DNA from: Velamenicoccus sp964471325
GTDB lineage: Bacteria > Omnitrophota > Gorgyraeia > Velamenicoccales > Velamenicoccaceae
Reading direction: 5' to 3'
DNA length: 5,967 nt
Assembly: GCA_964471325.1 (NCBI GenBank)
Contig: CAYYFL010000041.1
Span: 1-5,967, forward strand
The position numbers and the translations under genes are program-made. The notes under the pieces were generated by a model, which did not search any database, was not told where the DNA came from, and was given only the letters and a program-made list of their open reading frames with translations. Of the stretch, positions 5,332 through 5,967 are shown piece by piece; the first letter of the stretch is position 1, and the number at the start of each line of letters is the position of its first letter.

Positions 5332-5967
5332 GTGATATATATCGACGAACAAAAAATATTCAATGTTCTGGCGGATGCCCAAAAGGCGCCGGCCGCGGAT
5401 GCGGAGGCGGCCCTCGCCAGGAGCCGCGCGCTCAAGGGGTTGACGTTAAAAGAGGTTGCCGTCCTCTTGTCGGTTTCAGACCCGGCGCTTTTGAAAAAAA
5501 TCCTTGAGACCGCCGCCTGGGTGAAGAACGAGATTTACGGCAGCCGTATCGTTCTGTTTGCGCCGCTCTACACGAGCAATTTCTGTATGAACGGCTGCCT
5601 TTATTGCGGGTTCAAGGCAGACAACAAAAGCGTCAAGAGAAAGGCCTTGGCCCCGCAGGAGATCGCGCAGGAAGTCGCCTGGCTCCTTGGCTGCGGCCAC
5701 AAGCGCATCCTTCTTGTCGCCGGGGAATCCCGCGGTCCCCGCCGGCCCGTCGTAGAAGATTATGTCGAGGCGATCGAGACGGTGTATCGTGTTCGCGTGG
5801 GGGCGCATCAGATCCGCAGGGTCAACATCAACTGTGCGCCCTTGAGCGTTGAAGATTTCCGCAAGCTTAAAAAGGCGGGTATCGGGACGTATCAGCTTTT
5901 TCAGGAGACATATCATGATGTCACCTATCGCCGCCTGCACCCCTACGGCCCGATACCCGCCTTTTTA
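5332..5967 (+). CDS. hydG: HydG: radical-SAM maturase of the [FeFe] hydrogenase H-cluster (3'-truncated by window)
   Basis: The first 212 residues of a HydG-family protein, open to the right edge. HydG cleaves tyrosine by radical-SAM chemistry and supplies the CO and CN- of the H-cluster 2Fe subsite. The N-terminal helical part ends in SRALKGLTLKEVAVLLSV (31-48), then EIYGSRIVLFAPLYTSNFC. The radical-SAM motif is CMNGCLYC (Cys85, Cys89, Cys92), and later come HKRILLVAGES, IRRVNINCAPLSVEDFRKL and GIGTYQLFQETYH (184-195), all HydG-like. The segment after AGE reads SRGPRRPVVEDY, unlike the DPVNCPIDY I recall from Thermoanaerobacter HydG. The C-terminal auxiliary-cluster cysteines that separate HydG from ThiH are beyond the window; the match to HydG over ThiH rests on overall similarity and the hydrogenase context. 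GTG 5332 is chosen because the protein aligns with known HydG N-termini there; its RBS (AGGG, 5317-5320) is weak. It lies 222 bp after hydC. Confidence 0.9.
   Translation, partial: MIYIDEQKIFNVLADAQKAPAADAEAALARSRALKGLTLKEVAVLLSVSDPALLKKILETAAWVKNEIYGSRIVLFAPLYTSNFCMNGCLYCGFKADNKSVKRKALAPQEIAQEVAWLLGCGHKRILLVAGESRGPRRPVVEDYVEAIETVYRVRVGAHQIRRVNINCAPLSVEDFRKLKKAGIGTYQLFQETYHDVTYRRLHPYGPIPAFL

Overview
The window carries a gene cluster for a multisubunit, soluble, HydABC/HndABCD-type [FeFe] hydrogenase, followed by the start of an H-cluster maturase gene. All genes are on the + strand. [FeFe] hydrogenases and radical-SAM maturation point to a strictly anaerobic bacterium, either fermentative or H2-cycling. 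The coding regions are moderately GC-rich and use Shine-Dalgarno sites with ATG and GTG starts. Nothing in the window fixes the phylum. The palindromic intergenic elements recall those in genomes of uncultivated anaerobic lineages such as Omnitrophota, but that is only an impression.

Layout: (1) 1-356, the C-terminal ATPase domain of a sensor histidine kinase whose start lies off the left edge. (2) 357-540, a non-coding gap holding two strong inverted repeats and ending in a very good ribosome binding site. (3) 541-900, an HndB-like thioredoxin-fold ferredoxin protein. (4) 901-1003, a spacer with a perfect 14-bp dyad. (5) 1004-2794, the HydB/HndC flavin and Fe-S subunit. (6) 2800-4578, the HydA/HndD catalytic subunit, tightly coupled to hydB. 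(7) 4606-5109, the HydC/HndA NuoE-like [2Fe-2S] subunit. (8) 5110-5331, a non-coding gap with a palindrome related to the one in region 2 plus further inverted repeats. (9) 5332 to the right edge, the N-terminal 212 residues of the radical-SAM maturase HydG.

How the genes work together: by family knowledge, HydB (FMN, NAD(P)(H) site), HydC ([2Fe-2S]) and HydA (H-cluster and relay clusters) form a cytoplasmic complex. It couples H2 to NAD(P)(H) and, in bifurcating members, to ferredoxin. HydG supplies the Fe(CO)(CN) precursor of the H-cluster 2Fe subsite. The partner maturases HydE and HydF are not in the window. The upstream kinase could be a regulator, but the sequence only shows proximity.

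The points most worth a second look are the altered H-cluster motifs of HydA (TSCSSAW in place of TSCCP[AG]W, and MCCTAKKYE in place of MPCTxKKxE), the structurally matching palindromes flanking the operon, and the divergent stretch in HydG after its radical-SAM motif.
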